From Dipteris shenzhenensis (Eukaryota; Polypodiophyta; Polypodiopsida; Gleicheniales), in the NCBI GenBank assembly GCA_047967505.1, contig CM106538.1: a stretch of 64,000 nucleotides of DNA; one strand, given 5' to 3'. The translations under genes and the position numbers were made by a program. The number at the start of each line of letters is the position of its first letter. Positions within the stretch are counted from its first letter, which is position 1. Positions 22,101 through 36,400 of this stretch are shown here, one piece after another. Below the pieces are notes generated by a model. That model worked only from the letters and a program-made list of their open reading frames with translations. It was not told where the DNA came from and made no database searches.

Positions 22101-24430
22101 TCCAGAGAGATCTGCAAGATGTTACCGCTGCCTTAAATGAGCTTAACGAGCAAGGTAGCGAAGGAACAGGGCCACTGCAGTTGGCTGAGAGCCAGGTGCA
22201 GGAATATCATCGGATGTAAGGCTTCCATGTCTCTTTTGAAATTTGAATAATATCCAAGTTGTAAATAATTTCCATGGAATGGATTAGGTCATTTATCATA
22301 TCAGCTTTGCCATTATTTTGAAGTTCCTCAATAGGTCAAGCGATGCTTAGCACTTCTTATGAACACCCATATGGTAGTACATAGGTCGAGTCTCTTTGAG
22401 ACATTCATGTGTGTGTGTGCGCTTTTTCAACACATAATAGTTAAGACAGCATATGAAGACATACCTCTTTTTTTGGTCCTATCCCACAAGACGGCACCTC
22501 ACACACTTCTTCAGCATTGTGAAACCAGTTGCTACTGATATGATATAGTTTCTTGCTAAAAGGGAAGAAATGTACTTGCAAATGCTTATACACATCCAAA
22601 AGCTTCCATTCGATGCCATTTAGTCTTCATCCATTGCTCACAATGGTCTCAAATTCTATTTAACTTATTTTCTCTTTGGTCTTTTTCCTGGTCTGAATGG
22701 TAAGACGTAAGGTCCACTGCTTAGATGTAAGATCCATTGGACCATATGTCAAATATCTTTGGCTCCACTGTGATGCATGCGTTCTAAGCACGGGTGTTGC
22801 TGAACATGGCAGCAAAGAGGAAGCTGGTACAAAAACTGCGAGGTTGAAACAGGACAAGGAGGTGCTTGACCGACAGCAGCAAGCTGATGAGGAGGCAAAA
22901 AATAATCTGGAGGAGAATCTTCAGCAGCTTTATAATAGAGAACAGCAACTAGCTTCTCAAGAGGACCAAATGCAATCTCGTATGAAAAGACTACTTGAAA
23001 CAGTCTCAAAGAACAAAGAAGATTTTTCTCAGATTCGTACTGAGCTTAGTCAAATGCAAGACAGACACCGTAAATCAAGGTGACTGGGCAACAGCTTGCA
23101 ATTATTTCAAAGCAATGATTTAATTTCACACATTAAAGAGATTTTTAAATCCTATTTAGCAGTGTGGTTCAATCCTACAACCATTAGCTTTTCTGCGAAG
23201 GACATTTGTACTGGGTTATATGGAATTCTGTTATTCAAACCAGCATAGGAGTAGACCTGACAAATTGGATGCATTTTCTTTGCAAACAGGACAAAGTATG
23301 ATAATTTGAAAGCCAAGGTGGATGAAATTGAGAATCAGTTACGGGAGGTGAAGGCAGATAGGCGCGAAAGTGAGCGTGATGCAAAATTGTCTGAGGCTGT
23401 AGAGAGCCTTAAACGTCTCTTTGCAGGGGTATATGGCAGAATGACAGATCTTTGTCGGCCGATACAAAAGAAGTACAATCTTGCTATTACTGTGGCCATG
23501 GGTAAATTTATGGATGCTGTGGTTGTTGAGGATGAACATACTGGCAAGGAATGCATCAAGGCAAGTGTCCCAGCTTTATAAAAATTTGGGCTTACCTTTC
23601 CTGGCTTCCATTTTGCTGGCCTTTGTGTGCTGTAGTGGTTATTACTGTTTGTAAGCTGTTGGACTCAATTCTGTACACTTACTTTTGAGTCTTGACTCTA
23701 CAAAATTCTTAAAGTGGCCATTTGGAAGACTTAAAAAAGAATGATATATGAGCGATGATCATGGCATTTAGGACTCATGTAATTGATATTGGTTTTAGAG
23801 GCTTGAGATTGTCTTTTGCTGTAATGCAGTATTTGAAGGAACAGCGTCTTCCTCCACAGACGTTTATTCCGTTGCAGTCAGCTCGGGTAAAGCCTATTCA
23901 GGAGAAGTTACGCACGCTTGGAGGGACTGCCAAACTGGTGTATGATGTTATACAATATCCTTGTTTGGGCATGCGTGCTTGGTCTATCTTGTGTCATTTT
24001 GTATGTCTGTTCTCGTTACATTCGGTTGATCTTTCTTAACTGTTAGAACGTTTGATCCTGCTCTGGAAAAAGCAGTACTTTATTCTGTGGGCAATACACT
24101 TGTATGTGACATTTTAGAAGAAGCAAAAGCGTTAGCATGGGGACAGGAGCGCTATAAAGGTAAGCAATGTATAAAGTGCACAATTTGTCATCAACGTCTG
24201 TCTATTAAGGAGTGTTTGTTTTATCTTGTGTTACACGATTTATGCCCTGCAGTGGTAACACTTGATGGAATATTGCTATCAAAGTCGGGCACAATGACTG
24301 GGGGCATTAGTGGTGGAATGGAAGCTCGTTCACAAAAGTGGGATGATCGGGCAATTGAAGGTATTCTGTTTTGTTCTCAAGTCCTACCTATTGTAGCTCT
24401 ATGGCGCACATTGCTGTTTTATGTGTGTTT

Positions 24431-24461
<31 letters not shown>

Positions 24462-27400
24462 GAGAGAGGGGGGAGGTTGTCAGTGTCTTCAGAAGGCCAA
24501 AATGTCGCGGATGCCTTAATCAAGACTCCTGGGATTTATGATACCTTTGGGTCACGGTTTATTTGATCCTTGTGGGATTTTCCTATTGTGTCCTTGAAAA
24601 ATGGAGAAAGAAAGAAAGAAAGAAAGAAAGTTTATAGAAGTCTTTGAAAGACCATAGGGTCTATGAGACTTCATCATCACTCTACAATGAATATAACATA
24701 ATCAAATCACATCAGATTATGAGTGGTGTGGTGTGAACACACCCTCGGGGCACGTTTCCCTCTAGTTAGGAGATTGTTCTCCCTAGGGTTGGTATTAGGG
24801 TTCGCTTCTTTGTAGAGGATATCTTCTTAAGGGGGAGAAAATGTTACATCAATATTAGGTTAGATAATTAGGAATTAAAGACAATGGTCTTTGCTGGTTA
24901 GGCCTAAGTGGCTTAAGGGGCTCATAGTGCCCAAATAGGACATGTAGCATTGTTAGTATAACTAGATGTGTCTTCTAAGATACATTAGGTAAGTGGCCAT
25001 TGGACTTAGGGGTGGCAGATGGTACACCTAGTATGTTCTAGTAGTTGCTAGGACCCAAGTGAACTGCTGAGGCAACTTTTAGGTCATCTATTCCTATGCT
25101 TGTTGTGTGAACATGAAATCCTCCCCCATAAAAAACCGCAGAGACACTCTCATTTCTCTCCCTCTATCCCTCTCTCAACAGAGACACTAGGGCCGAGGAC
25201 AATCGTTCGGCTGGACCCCCCGAAGGTTTTTATTACTTGAGAGAAAACTGAGTACAAGAGTTCAGCGTGGAAGCTGTTCATACAAAAAATCCAAACGTGA
25301 ATAAATATTACATGAGCTCTAAGGCTCCCCTTCTTGGCAACAAGCCACTTGTCAATTTCTACATTACTTTCCTAATTACATGCCACTAAGGGCAACTCTG
25401 GAGTCTTTGAAGCACTTGGTCACGCGAATCGCCTCCTAGACTCTTGTTAGGCTCCCGTGGCGCTTAGGAAAATAACTCTTCCTAGTACCTACAACAATTA
25501 ATTAAAGCGCACCTACCATGGTACCTATTAATTGTTAGCGCTTTGCATGCAAATAACACACTGTGGACTAATTCTAGTCACGGTGGGCATCCCCACTGAA
25601 CACATGTGCACACATAACAAGTGTAAAAATACATGTTTATTCTCGAGTTGACGAAAGTCAACACTCTTGATCATAATTAAGGGCTTTGACCAAGGGTCGA
25701 GGCGCCTTAATTATAGTCAAGTCTCTCCAACCGAAGTTGGCACATCTTGGTTAATTGTAGTTAACCCTCTTGGCGCATGCCAAGTCTCGTTGGCTGAAGT
25801 CAACACTCTCTGACTGTGGTCAGCTCTGTGGTTCTTTGGTTAACTGCAGTTAACCCTCTTGGTAATAAACCAAGTCTTCCCGACTGATGTCAGGTTTATT
25901 GACCAGAGTCATATATCTTTGACCGTAGTCAATTCTTTGACCATAATTAAGACGGATAAAAACTCTTTAATTATGATCATATAAATGGTCAACTGTACTT
26001 TGACTTAGGATATTTACATTGTGGTGACATCCCCTCGGCTTCTATTCAGTTGACCTCAATTGAAAAGCTTCCTTGTAAACATCCAAAAGCTGTGGATGAT
26101 CGGATAACATGTTTTCATCCATCCACTTGGCATCTAATGCCGTATAATTCTTGAATTTTACAAGATACCTGTAAAACTCCTTGCCCTGAGGGCCTTTGCG
26201 TACAGTATGGTACACAATCTGCTCTGGCGGAAGGACCTCCTCCAGCTCATCCACTTCTGGCGGATCCTCTAATACTAGCTCTGTAGGCTCTGGCCCTTGA
26301 AATTTCTTCAGAAGACTCACATGGAATACATTGTGAATCCTCCAATGCTCTGGCAATGCCAACCTGTATGCAACTTCATTTATTCTTTCTATAACCCTGA
26401 AAGGGCCATAATACTTGGAAGATAACTTTGCATACACTTTTTGTTTGCCTTTAAACTTGTGGAGCCTAGCTTTCTCGAACTTTAAAAGTACCCAATCCCC
26501 TTCCTTGTAGAATTTGCTACTTCACTTTGACCATCTGTCTGGGGATGGAAAGACGAAGATAAATTCAAATTCGTCCCCATGTTATTAAATAAAGCTCTTT
26601 AGAATAGACTGGTCATTCTGGGATCTCGATCACTGACAATGGACTTAGGCATACCATGGTACTTAAAAATCTGCGCCATGAAAAGCTTAGCCATATGATC
26701 TGCCTTTATGGTTTTGCGAACCGGAATGAAATGAGCTTGCTTGCTGAATCTATCAATGATAGTCCAAATGCCATCATTCCTGACTTTGATCTTGGCAAAT
26801 AAAAAATGAAGTCCATTGTAATTGATGTATATCTTTCCGTATCCTAGTGCTAGAACTGTTGCTGTAATTCCTCTATGTCCAGCATAGGGAGGTGCATGGC
26901 ATTCCCCCAAAATCTTTTTCCTCATCTCTTGGGTGATGCATAGGCAGTCATCTTTCATTAGATACCCATCTTTCAGGGAATAGTGATTGGTGGACTGCCC
27001 CTCTTGCATTTGCTGTAAAATCTCACCAAAATCTGCATCATTAGCATATTGCTCCCTCATGCCTTCTAGGTCCTGATGATAAGCAATAGTCACATTGTTG
27101 ACCTGGGGTCTTCGGGACAAGGCATTTGCCACTCTGTTCCGAATTCCTGGGGTATGCACAATCTGAAAATGATACATTGACAGCATACTTGCCCATTTCA
27201 TATGCTTCTCAGAAAGCTTTGTCTGAGTTAGAAAATATCTCAGACTTTGGTGATCTATTTTAACAGTAAAATGTGCACCCAAAAGATAATGCTTCCATGT
27301 GTTCACAGCATGAACTACAGCCAACAATTCTTTTTCATAGATTCCCAGATATCTTTCAGCATCACGCAATCTTCGGCTCTCGTATGCTACTACATGTCCA

Positions 27401-30400
27401 TTCTGATGTAATGCAGCCCCAACACACTCTCCACAAGCATCGCAATCAACATCAAAAGGTAGATAAAGATTCGGGACTACAAGAATAGGCTCTGTAGTCA
27501 ACTTCTCCTTGAGTGTATTGAATGCTTTCTTCTGTGATATTCCCCATGTAAAGGCTGCATTTTTCTTAGTAAGGTCATGTAATGGAGCTGCGATATCAGC
27601 AAAATGCCTGATGAATCTCGTGTAATAGGAGCAAGGTCCCAAAAAACTACGGACTTCATGCACAGTTTTCAACTCAGGCCATTCTTGTATGGCTCGGATC
27701 TTTGCAAGATCCATCTGTATCCCATTCTTGGATATTATATGCCCCAGATAATGGATCTCTTCCAAAAAGAATTCACTTTTCTTGCTATTGGCAAAAAGCT
27801 GATGATTTCGAAGTTCTTGAAATACGAAAGCAAGATGTTCCCTGTGCTCTTCTTCTGTCTTTGAAAAGACTAGGATATCATCAAAGAGAGTACCCGTGAA
27901 ATGCCTGTACTTTCAGAAGATGCGATCCATCATTCTATTGAATGTGGCTGGAGAGTTTGTCAACCCAAAAGGCCCCAAAAGGCATCACTAAGTATTCATA
28001 CAACCCGAATGTAGTGCGAAAAGCTGTCTTATGTACATCTTGTGGTTGTATTCTGACTTGATGATAGCAACTCTTCAAGTCTATCTTGCTGAAAACTTTT
28101 GCTCCTCTAAGCTGGTCAAGCACATCATCTATGCATGGTATCGGAAATCTATTTTTGATGGTCATCTTATTCAATGCACGATAATCAATGCTCATTCGAA
28201 AAGAACCATCTTTCCTCTGTACTAGTAGTAATGGTGAGCAAAAAGGAGACGAGCTGGGCTGAATCAATCCTTTGGACAGCAAGTCCTGCACCTGAGTCAT
28301 AGTCTCCTCTCTCTGAGTCGCATTGACTCTATAAGGTGGTCTATTTGGTGGCTCACTACCAAGCATTAACTCTATCTGATGATCCTTTGGTCTCTCTGGG
28401 GGTAACTCCCCTGGCAAAGCATTAGAAAAGCAATCTTTAAAGTTTACAAGAAACTGAAATTTATCTTTGTCTGCATCATTCATTTCAGCATGCATATCAT
28501 TCTCTTTTTCTTTCACAAAAACCATGTACGCGGAAATTGCAGATTTTATTGCTTTACCACATGTAACATCAGATACAATGGGGATAGTCTCCCCTTTATT
28601 CTTGGCAACTAAACGCTGGTTTTTCCCCCTATGGATAAAACTCAGCACCCTCTCAGGGTATTCTATTGTTACTTTCTTTCGATGGAACCACGGTGTACCA
28701 AGTACAACATCATGCTGCTTGAGAGGAGAGATTAAGAAGTCCTCCTAATCTACATAGCTCTGCACATGGACACGAAGCTTTCCAATCAAAGGAGTAACTT
28801 GCACTGGATTCCCTTGGAACATTTGATCAGCATCAAGAGCTCTGCCTAGCTCTTCAGTTTTTATCCCTAATCTCAGGGCTAATTCTTCATATATGATATT
28901 GTCTGTAGACCTTGGATCAAATAGGATTAATGCTTGCTGATCTCTTATCTTTCCCCATGATAGCAAAAGCTCTTTTTCCTTTGGGTCTGAGGTACTCCCC
29001 AAAACATCTGGGATTGCTCCCACCATTGGCCTCGGTGGTACTTGTGGCTTTTTTTGCTCCTTAGAACCCGAAGGCTTCTCAGGGCACTGGGCAGCTATAT
29101 GCCCCTCTTTCCCACATTTAAAGCATTTCCCATCTCTGCGAAATTCAGCTATCTGTTCAGGAGTGAATGAGGATTTGCCTTTATATGACTTTGAAAATTG
29201 AGTACCCCTCGGCTTTTGAGGGTGAAACCCTTTCTTTTCTACCTTGGGATACTCTCTCTTTTTTGATTTTGAAAAATCAGCTTTCTTTCTTTGAGCACGT
29301 CCTGCATGCAAGGATAGTACTGTGGATGGATCTTGTAACGGCACAAGACTAGCTACTGAAGCTGAATGCATAAGGTCTTGAATGTTCTTTGTTCCCAAAG
29401 CATTCTCTACTGTCTGAATTCTTGGACTGAGACCTGCTCTATACTTTCTCATTTGGGTTTCTTTGGAGATCTTTTTGAAAGGTGCAACCTGCAAATAAGC
29501 ATCCCAAAACTTTTGATTGTACACATCCACTGTATCTCGTGCATCCATATGACAAACTGTCCCAATCTTGAAGAACATGATCTCTAAACTGTTTAGGCAT
29601 AAACTGTTGGTAGAAGGCTTTCCTGAAGTCCTTCCACCTCTTTGGGGCTGACCCATCTGTGGTCTGTGCACTCCACCATGCACTAGCTGTAGCTGTCAAG
29701 TACAAACTGACCATTCTTAACTTGGAGGATTTTGAAAACTTTTCTGTACCGAATGCAGCATCAAACTGCCTGATGAACTGCAATGCTTTGTCTGTATGAC
29801 CATATTGTCCATTATAGGTCATAAACTTGACAGATTTACCTCCCTCTTTGAATTCCTTGGTCTCTCTGGAAGACTTACTCTTCCTAGACTTCTTGTGTTT
29901 CCTTCTTTTCCTGGATGGTTTATCTGATAAAGAAGAAGATACAGAAGTCGAGCTCAAGGTAGACGGTGAAGGACTGGGAGATTGGTGATGATGCCTCGAT
30001 CTCTTCCTGCTATGAGACCGTCCCCTATGAGATCTCCCTTTCTCTGGCTGTACACGAGAGTGTGCCTCTGGCATTGGCACATCATACGCAGCATTAGGCA
30101 TAGCTTCTGCTTGAAACAAATGCTGAGCTCTTGGATTCTTTCTGAGATTTTCCATCTCTTGCATACGAGTGCATACCATCTGCTTAAATTCTTGCTGAGT
30201 TTGTTGCACACTTCTCTGTCTTGGATGTGCATCCCTATCCTGTGAATCCCACTGGATAGGTGATTGAGCCATTTTCTTGCAACTCGTCTGAGATCTGCAA
30301 GTTTCTCACACACACTGTGTATGCAACTAATGCACGTTGCCTTTGCTTTTCAAAAAGAAAAATTACCTCAACAAGAGGTGTCTTGCATTCACAACTTGTG

Positions 30401-33400
30401 CCAGTACCGGGCTGCCGTCAACTCAAGGCATATACCCACAAAGTTGCCAAGGCATCAACAACTATATTGTCCCTTTTCTGGCTACTGCAAAAAGCACTGA
30501 GTATGCATCTGATTCCCTTTTCCTGAGCACACAGGCATGCATCCCTTTACTTGTCCAAATCTCTGATTTTTCTCTGGTTTCTGCTTTTTCTGACAGTAAA
30601 TGCTTTCTCAGATAGGTGAAAACTGTTAGCAGAAACAGTCCTTGCAACTTTTTTTTTTCTTGGGGGGGGACAGTAACCAGATGGGTAACTACTGGTTACT
30701 CTAACCAGACTGACTGGTTCTGGTCTGGTTAGTCTGTGACTGGATAGTTACTGTCTGGTCAAACTGACCAGACTGGTTCTGTTATGGTCTGGTTTGGTTG
30801 GGCCAGCTAACTGGACCTCTGACCAAAGTCCAGCTAGCTAGAGTTACACTAACCACGGGTTAGCCACCTGTCTGCCACGTGTCAGTGCCATGTCAGCATC
30901 TGAGCTGGCTGCCACATGTACTGCCACATCACCTGAGTACTTCGCCACCTGGCTGCCACGTGTACTACCACGTCAGCACCACACGTGTGTGCACCACGTC
31001 ATTTGCTGAACTGCCACGTCATCTGTTGCCTGGCTAGGTGCCACATCTGAGAGGGGGAAGAGAGGTGGAAAGGGAGCAAGAGAGTGAGAGTGAGAGAGAG
31101 AGACAATAGTGCGGGTGTGAAGTGTTGAGTGAGCCACACCACAAACTCACTTAAGTTTTATTAGGATTAGGTTTACCCTATGACTGTCTTAAGACAGTCA
31201 TAGGTGTCCTAACTTTAATTCTTTAATATAAGGGTAGGCAATGTGCCTTTACCCCAACAACCTCCCACCTAAAGGCCAATGTGCCTAAAGGGGAGAAAAG
31301 AATAAAAATACAGCAATATACAGTTACTGTATACAAGACCATAAAGTAAGAATGGTCTCATCCTAATCCCATGATGTGGCGGCAATGTGCAAACCGCTCT
31401 GTAGGCAAGCTCTTAGTGAGCAAATCTGCAGGATTATCATCAGTATGTACTTTCACAAGCTCAAGACGCTTGTCTTCCAGTACCTCCCTGATAAAATGAT
31501 ATTTCACTTCTATGTGCTTGGTCTTCTGATGAAAAACCGGATTCTTTGCCAACATGATAGCACTCTGACTATCACAATGCAAAACTGGCATATCTCCTGT
31601 AATGCCCAAATCTTTCACCAGCCGAGTAAGCCATATTGCTTCCTTGCAAGCCTCAGTGGCTGCAACATATTCAGCTTCTGTGGTTGATAGTGCAACGCAT
31701 TTCTGCAACCGTGACACCCATGATATAGCACCTCCTGCAAATGTAAAAATATAACCGGTAGTAGACTTCCGGTTATCTGCATTGCCTGCATAGTCTGAAT
31801 CTGTAAAACCATGCACCAAAGCATCCTGCCTACCATAGCATATGCACAAGTCTTTGGTACCTTTGAGATACCTCAAGACACCTTTCACTGCTTCCCAATG
31901 CCGCTTGCCTGGATTTGCCATATACCTGCTGATAACTCCCACCGCAAAAGCAATATCCGGACGAGTGGCAACCATGGCATACATCAAAGATCCAACTGCA
32001 GATGCATACGGAACCTTGGCCATTTCAGCCTTATCATCATCTGATCTGGGGCTGTCCTTACTGCTGAGTTTTAAATGTGGAGGCAACGGGGTACTAATGG
32101 ACTTCCCCCCCTCCATTTTAAACCTCTGCAGTACTTTGTCAATGTACTCTTTCTGTGACAGAAACAAAAGTCCCTTGGACCTGTCACGAGTAATACGCAT
32201 GCCAAGAATATGATTTGCATCACCCAAGTCTTTCATGTCAAAAGACTGATGCAGTTGTTTCTTCAAAGCACTAATCTCATGCTGAGATTTACTGGCAATA
32301 AGCATGTCATCCACATATAGAATGAGTAGCATCAAACTGCCATCCGTTGCCCGTTTGGTGTACAAGCAATGATCGGTCTCACACCTATGATACCCTTGGG
32401 ACTGCATGAATGCATCAAACTTCTTGTACCATTCTCTTGGTGCCTGCTTGAGTCCATACAAGCTCCTTTTGAGCTTACACACAAGCTGCTCTTTCCCTTT
32501 AACAGCATATCCCTCTGGCTGACTCATATAGATCTCATCATGGAGATCTCCGTGAAGAAAAGCTGTCTTCACATCCATCTGACATAAATTCATGTCAGCA
32601 TGAGCAACAAGAGCCAACACTGCTCGCAAAGTAGTCATCTTGACTACAGGGGAAAAGATCTCATCAAAGTCAATGCCCTTCTCCTGCTTGAAGCCCTTGG
32701 CAACCAATCTGGCCTTATACCGAGGTAAATCATTTGAATCCACTTTGACTTTGTAAACCCACTTGCATGGCAAAACTTTTCTGCCTGCAGGTAACTGCAC
32801 CAAGTCCCATGTATCATTCTGAAGTAGAGAGTCCATTTCTGACTGCATGGCTTTCTCCCACTTCTTTTTCTCTGTTCTTCCCATAGCTTCCTTGAAGCTG
32901 GAAGGCTCACCACAATCTGTCAGCATGATAAAATCAGCCACATTATTGGCTCCTGGAACAAACCTGACAGGAGGCCGTTGTGCACGGGTGCTCCTCCTAA
33001 CAAACTGTTCCGGATTAGGCTGCTGTCCAGCCTGGTCTTCATGCATAACAGGTGGCTGTACCACCGTATCTGGCTGTTCTACAGCCCCATCAGTTGGCAC
33101 ATCCAGTGGTGCATCATTGGCAAAATTATCTGGCTGATTTTCAGCCTGTATACCCTCTTGAACAGGGTGATCTGCAGCAGGCTGCTGCTGCATATAAATG
33201 GGCATTCTTTGCTGTCCAACATCATCATAAATAACCCTCCTGTATTCCACAGGTTGCACGGGTTCCTTGTGTACACTATCTTCTTTAAAGATGACATCAT
33301 TGTTGCGTATAATCTTCCGTTTAACGGGATCCCATAACCTGTACCCCATTTCACCTTCATCACCATATCCCATAAAGATGCATCTGATAGACTTTGGATC

Positions 33401-36400
33401 CAGTTTGGTGCGTAGATCTTTGCGTACATGAGCAAAGCACTCGCAGCCAAAGACCCGTAAGTGCTTATATGAGGGTGGCTTGCCAGACCACACCTCCTCT
33501 GGCACTTTCAACTCCAAAGCCTTATTTGGTGACCTGTTAATAATGTGAATTGCTGTTTGCACGGCTTCTGCCCAAAAGCCATGGGGTAATGCAGCATAAG
33601 ACAACATACATCGAACCTTCTCCTGAATAGTTCGATTCATCCGCTCACTGGCACCATTTTGAGATGCATTATGAGGAGCTGTGAGTTCCTGTTTGATGCC
33701 CTTAGCTTGGCAAAACTGCACAAAAGCATGTGACACATACTCACCCCCATTATCGGATCTTAGGCATTTCAGCCTACGACCTGTCCGATTTTCAACCTGA
33801 GCGACAAATCTCTTGAAAGCATTTAGGGCATCTCCCTTATGCTTCAAGAAATATACCCACACCTTACGTGTGGCATCATCAATGAAAGTAATAAAATATT
33901 TGGCACCCCCTAGTGATAACTGTGGCATCTCACACAAATCAGTGTGCACTAGATCAAGTGGTGCTCTATTTTGGGGAGTTCTCCTCTTATGAGGAGTCAC
34001 AGAATGCTTGCCAAAAATACAATGATCACAAGTAGGCAAATCTGAAAAAGAGAGAGGCGGCAGATAACCCAAACGTGACAGTTCTTGCATTCCCATAACA
34101 GACATGTGTCCCAACCGGCTATGCCACAATGAAACCTTTGGCAGCTCGGTTATGGCAACAACATGATTACCCACACTGGAAACATAAAGAGGGTACAAGG
34201 TATCACTCTTAAAACCCTCAGCCACTACTGTCTGGCCATCAGTAATCACCCATTTGGAATCCCCAAATGTGGTGTGGTAACCACTGTCATCTAATAAGCC
34301 AGTGCTAATCAGATTTTTCTTGATTTCCGGCACATGGCGAACACCATCAAGCATAAATGACTGTCCATCAGGAAATACTATCTTTATACTGCCAATCCCT
34401 GCAATCTGACATGCATAGTTGTTCCCAAGATGAACAACTCCATGAGTACCTGTGTAGGAGGTAAACCACTCCCTATGAGGTGTAACATGAAAAGAGGCAC
34501 CTGAATCCAAGAGCCAGGTGTGCATGTCATGGCCATCAATAACCAAAGCATGTGCTATTACAGCAGAAGAGCATAAAACATCATGTATGTCACTGTCACT
34601 GTCCTCTGCTGCAACATTCACTGCATCCAATTCAACTATCTTGGCCTTGCCTTTGCCTTTGCTTGCATTTCCTGCATCTTGTGTTTCAGCCTTCTTGGCT
34701 TTCTGATCCCGTATGAACTTGAAGCACTTCGACTTCACATGTCCCTTCTTGCCACAATAAAAGCATTCAATGTCCTTTTTGCCACGGGACTGACTGCGGG
34801 ATCTGGACTTACTAGCAGATCTCCCCTTCTGCTGAGTCCTGCCTCTATCCTGTACCTGCAAAGCATTTGAAGACTTGCTGCCCGCATTATTCTTCCTGCT
34901 CATCTCCTCCATAAGGAGAGAGCTCTCTACATCAGCATAAATAAGAGTGGCATTTGAGTTTGACAGGGTGGTCTTGAAAGTGTCCCAACTCTCAGGGAGG
35001 GTACACAACAAGAAAGTGGCCTTGAACTCCTCATCAAGATTCAACCCCTGTGCAATCAGCTGTGTAAAGATAGCATTGAACTCACTCAAGTGTGAGGTCA
35101 TAGCTGTACCTTCCTTCATGCGAAGATCGACCAGCTTCTTCAGCCAATAAACCTTACTGGCTGAGCTCTTTTGGGCATACAATTCCTCTAGTCTCTGCCA
35201 TAGACCATAAGAGGTCTTTTCAGCCTGTACATTGAACACAAGAGTGTCTGAAATAGTAAGCATAATAGCTGCCCTCGCAGACAAATCAAGCTCTTCCCAA
35301 TCATCAGCTGCCATATCAGATGGCTTGACACCCTTTACCCTTATGGGCTTAGCAATCTTCTTTAACAGAAGAACATTCAAGCACTGTTCTGCCCATAATG
35401 CATAGTTATGTGCTCCTTCCAGTTTCTTTATGTTCAGAATTGAAGAATCACCTCCTCCTGATGCCATATCAGATGAGGAAAATACCTGACTCCCTGGAAG
35501 TAAAAAAGACTGAATAATAAAGTTCTGATTTCTCAGAAAAGCCTGCTCTATTCAAGAGCCAGTAGCACTCTCAAAAGTGCTGTTTTTACTGTTAGTAAAA
35601 TCTGCAGCAAAACAGTAAATGTCCCTGCAAGTACTGTACCTTCTGACAAACTGTTCTGTGCTCAAAGAGGCATAAAAAACAGTAATTTCAGACTGCTGCT
35701 GCTGCTCAACAAGAGCTTAACAGTGCATAATTATCTGACAAAACCACTCAGACTGCTGTAAACACTGCTGTACTGACTGTACTGATCACTTCTCCCACCT
35801 CAGATGAGGTATGTCACTGTCTCAAATTGCAGAAAATACTTGACTGACACCCCAAAAACAGTAAATGACTCTTCAGCCTGTCACACAAAACCTGCAACAG
35901 GAAATGGGATAAATCCCAAGCAATCACCCTTATACCAAGGGGAGAAAATGCATCTGAAGATCTCTGTTGGTAACCCAAGTGCAATCAAACAAAGTCTGGG
36001 CAAAAGCCCCTTGATCTGACACCTGAATCAAGTGGAGGACACCTCAACAATGAGGTAGCATGCAATATGAAAATCTCTCTGACTCTTGTACCTGACAATG
36101 TGCAAAGCATAGACTGCCTCTGTGTACTCAGTAACAACACAAACCACAAAGTACAAACACCCAGAAGAAAATCTTTTGAGCACTGTCAACGATGGGCAGT
36201 TAGGGACCGAGTAAACTCGATGCGCCCTGACCAAGCGTGGCTCAACTGAGATTTTCAGAGTGTGTACAAAGAATGTGACCTGCAACAAATGTCACCAAAT
36301 GCACTGCGGAAATAAAGCAAATGTGTGCTCCCTGGCTACACACTGCCTCAAGGCATAGACTGCAAACACATCTAGGCAAAAGCCCTTTGATAATTTCACT

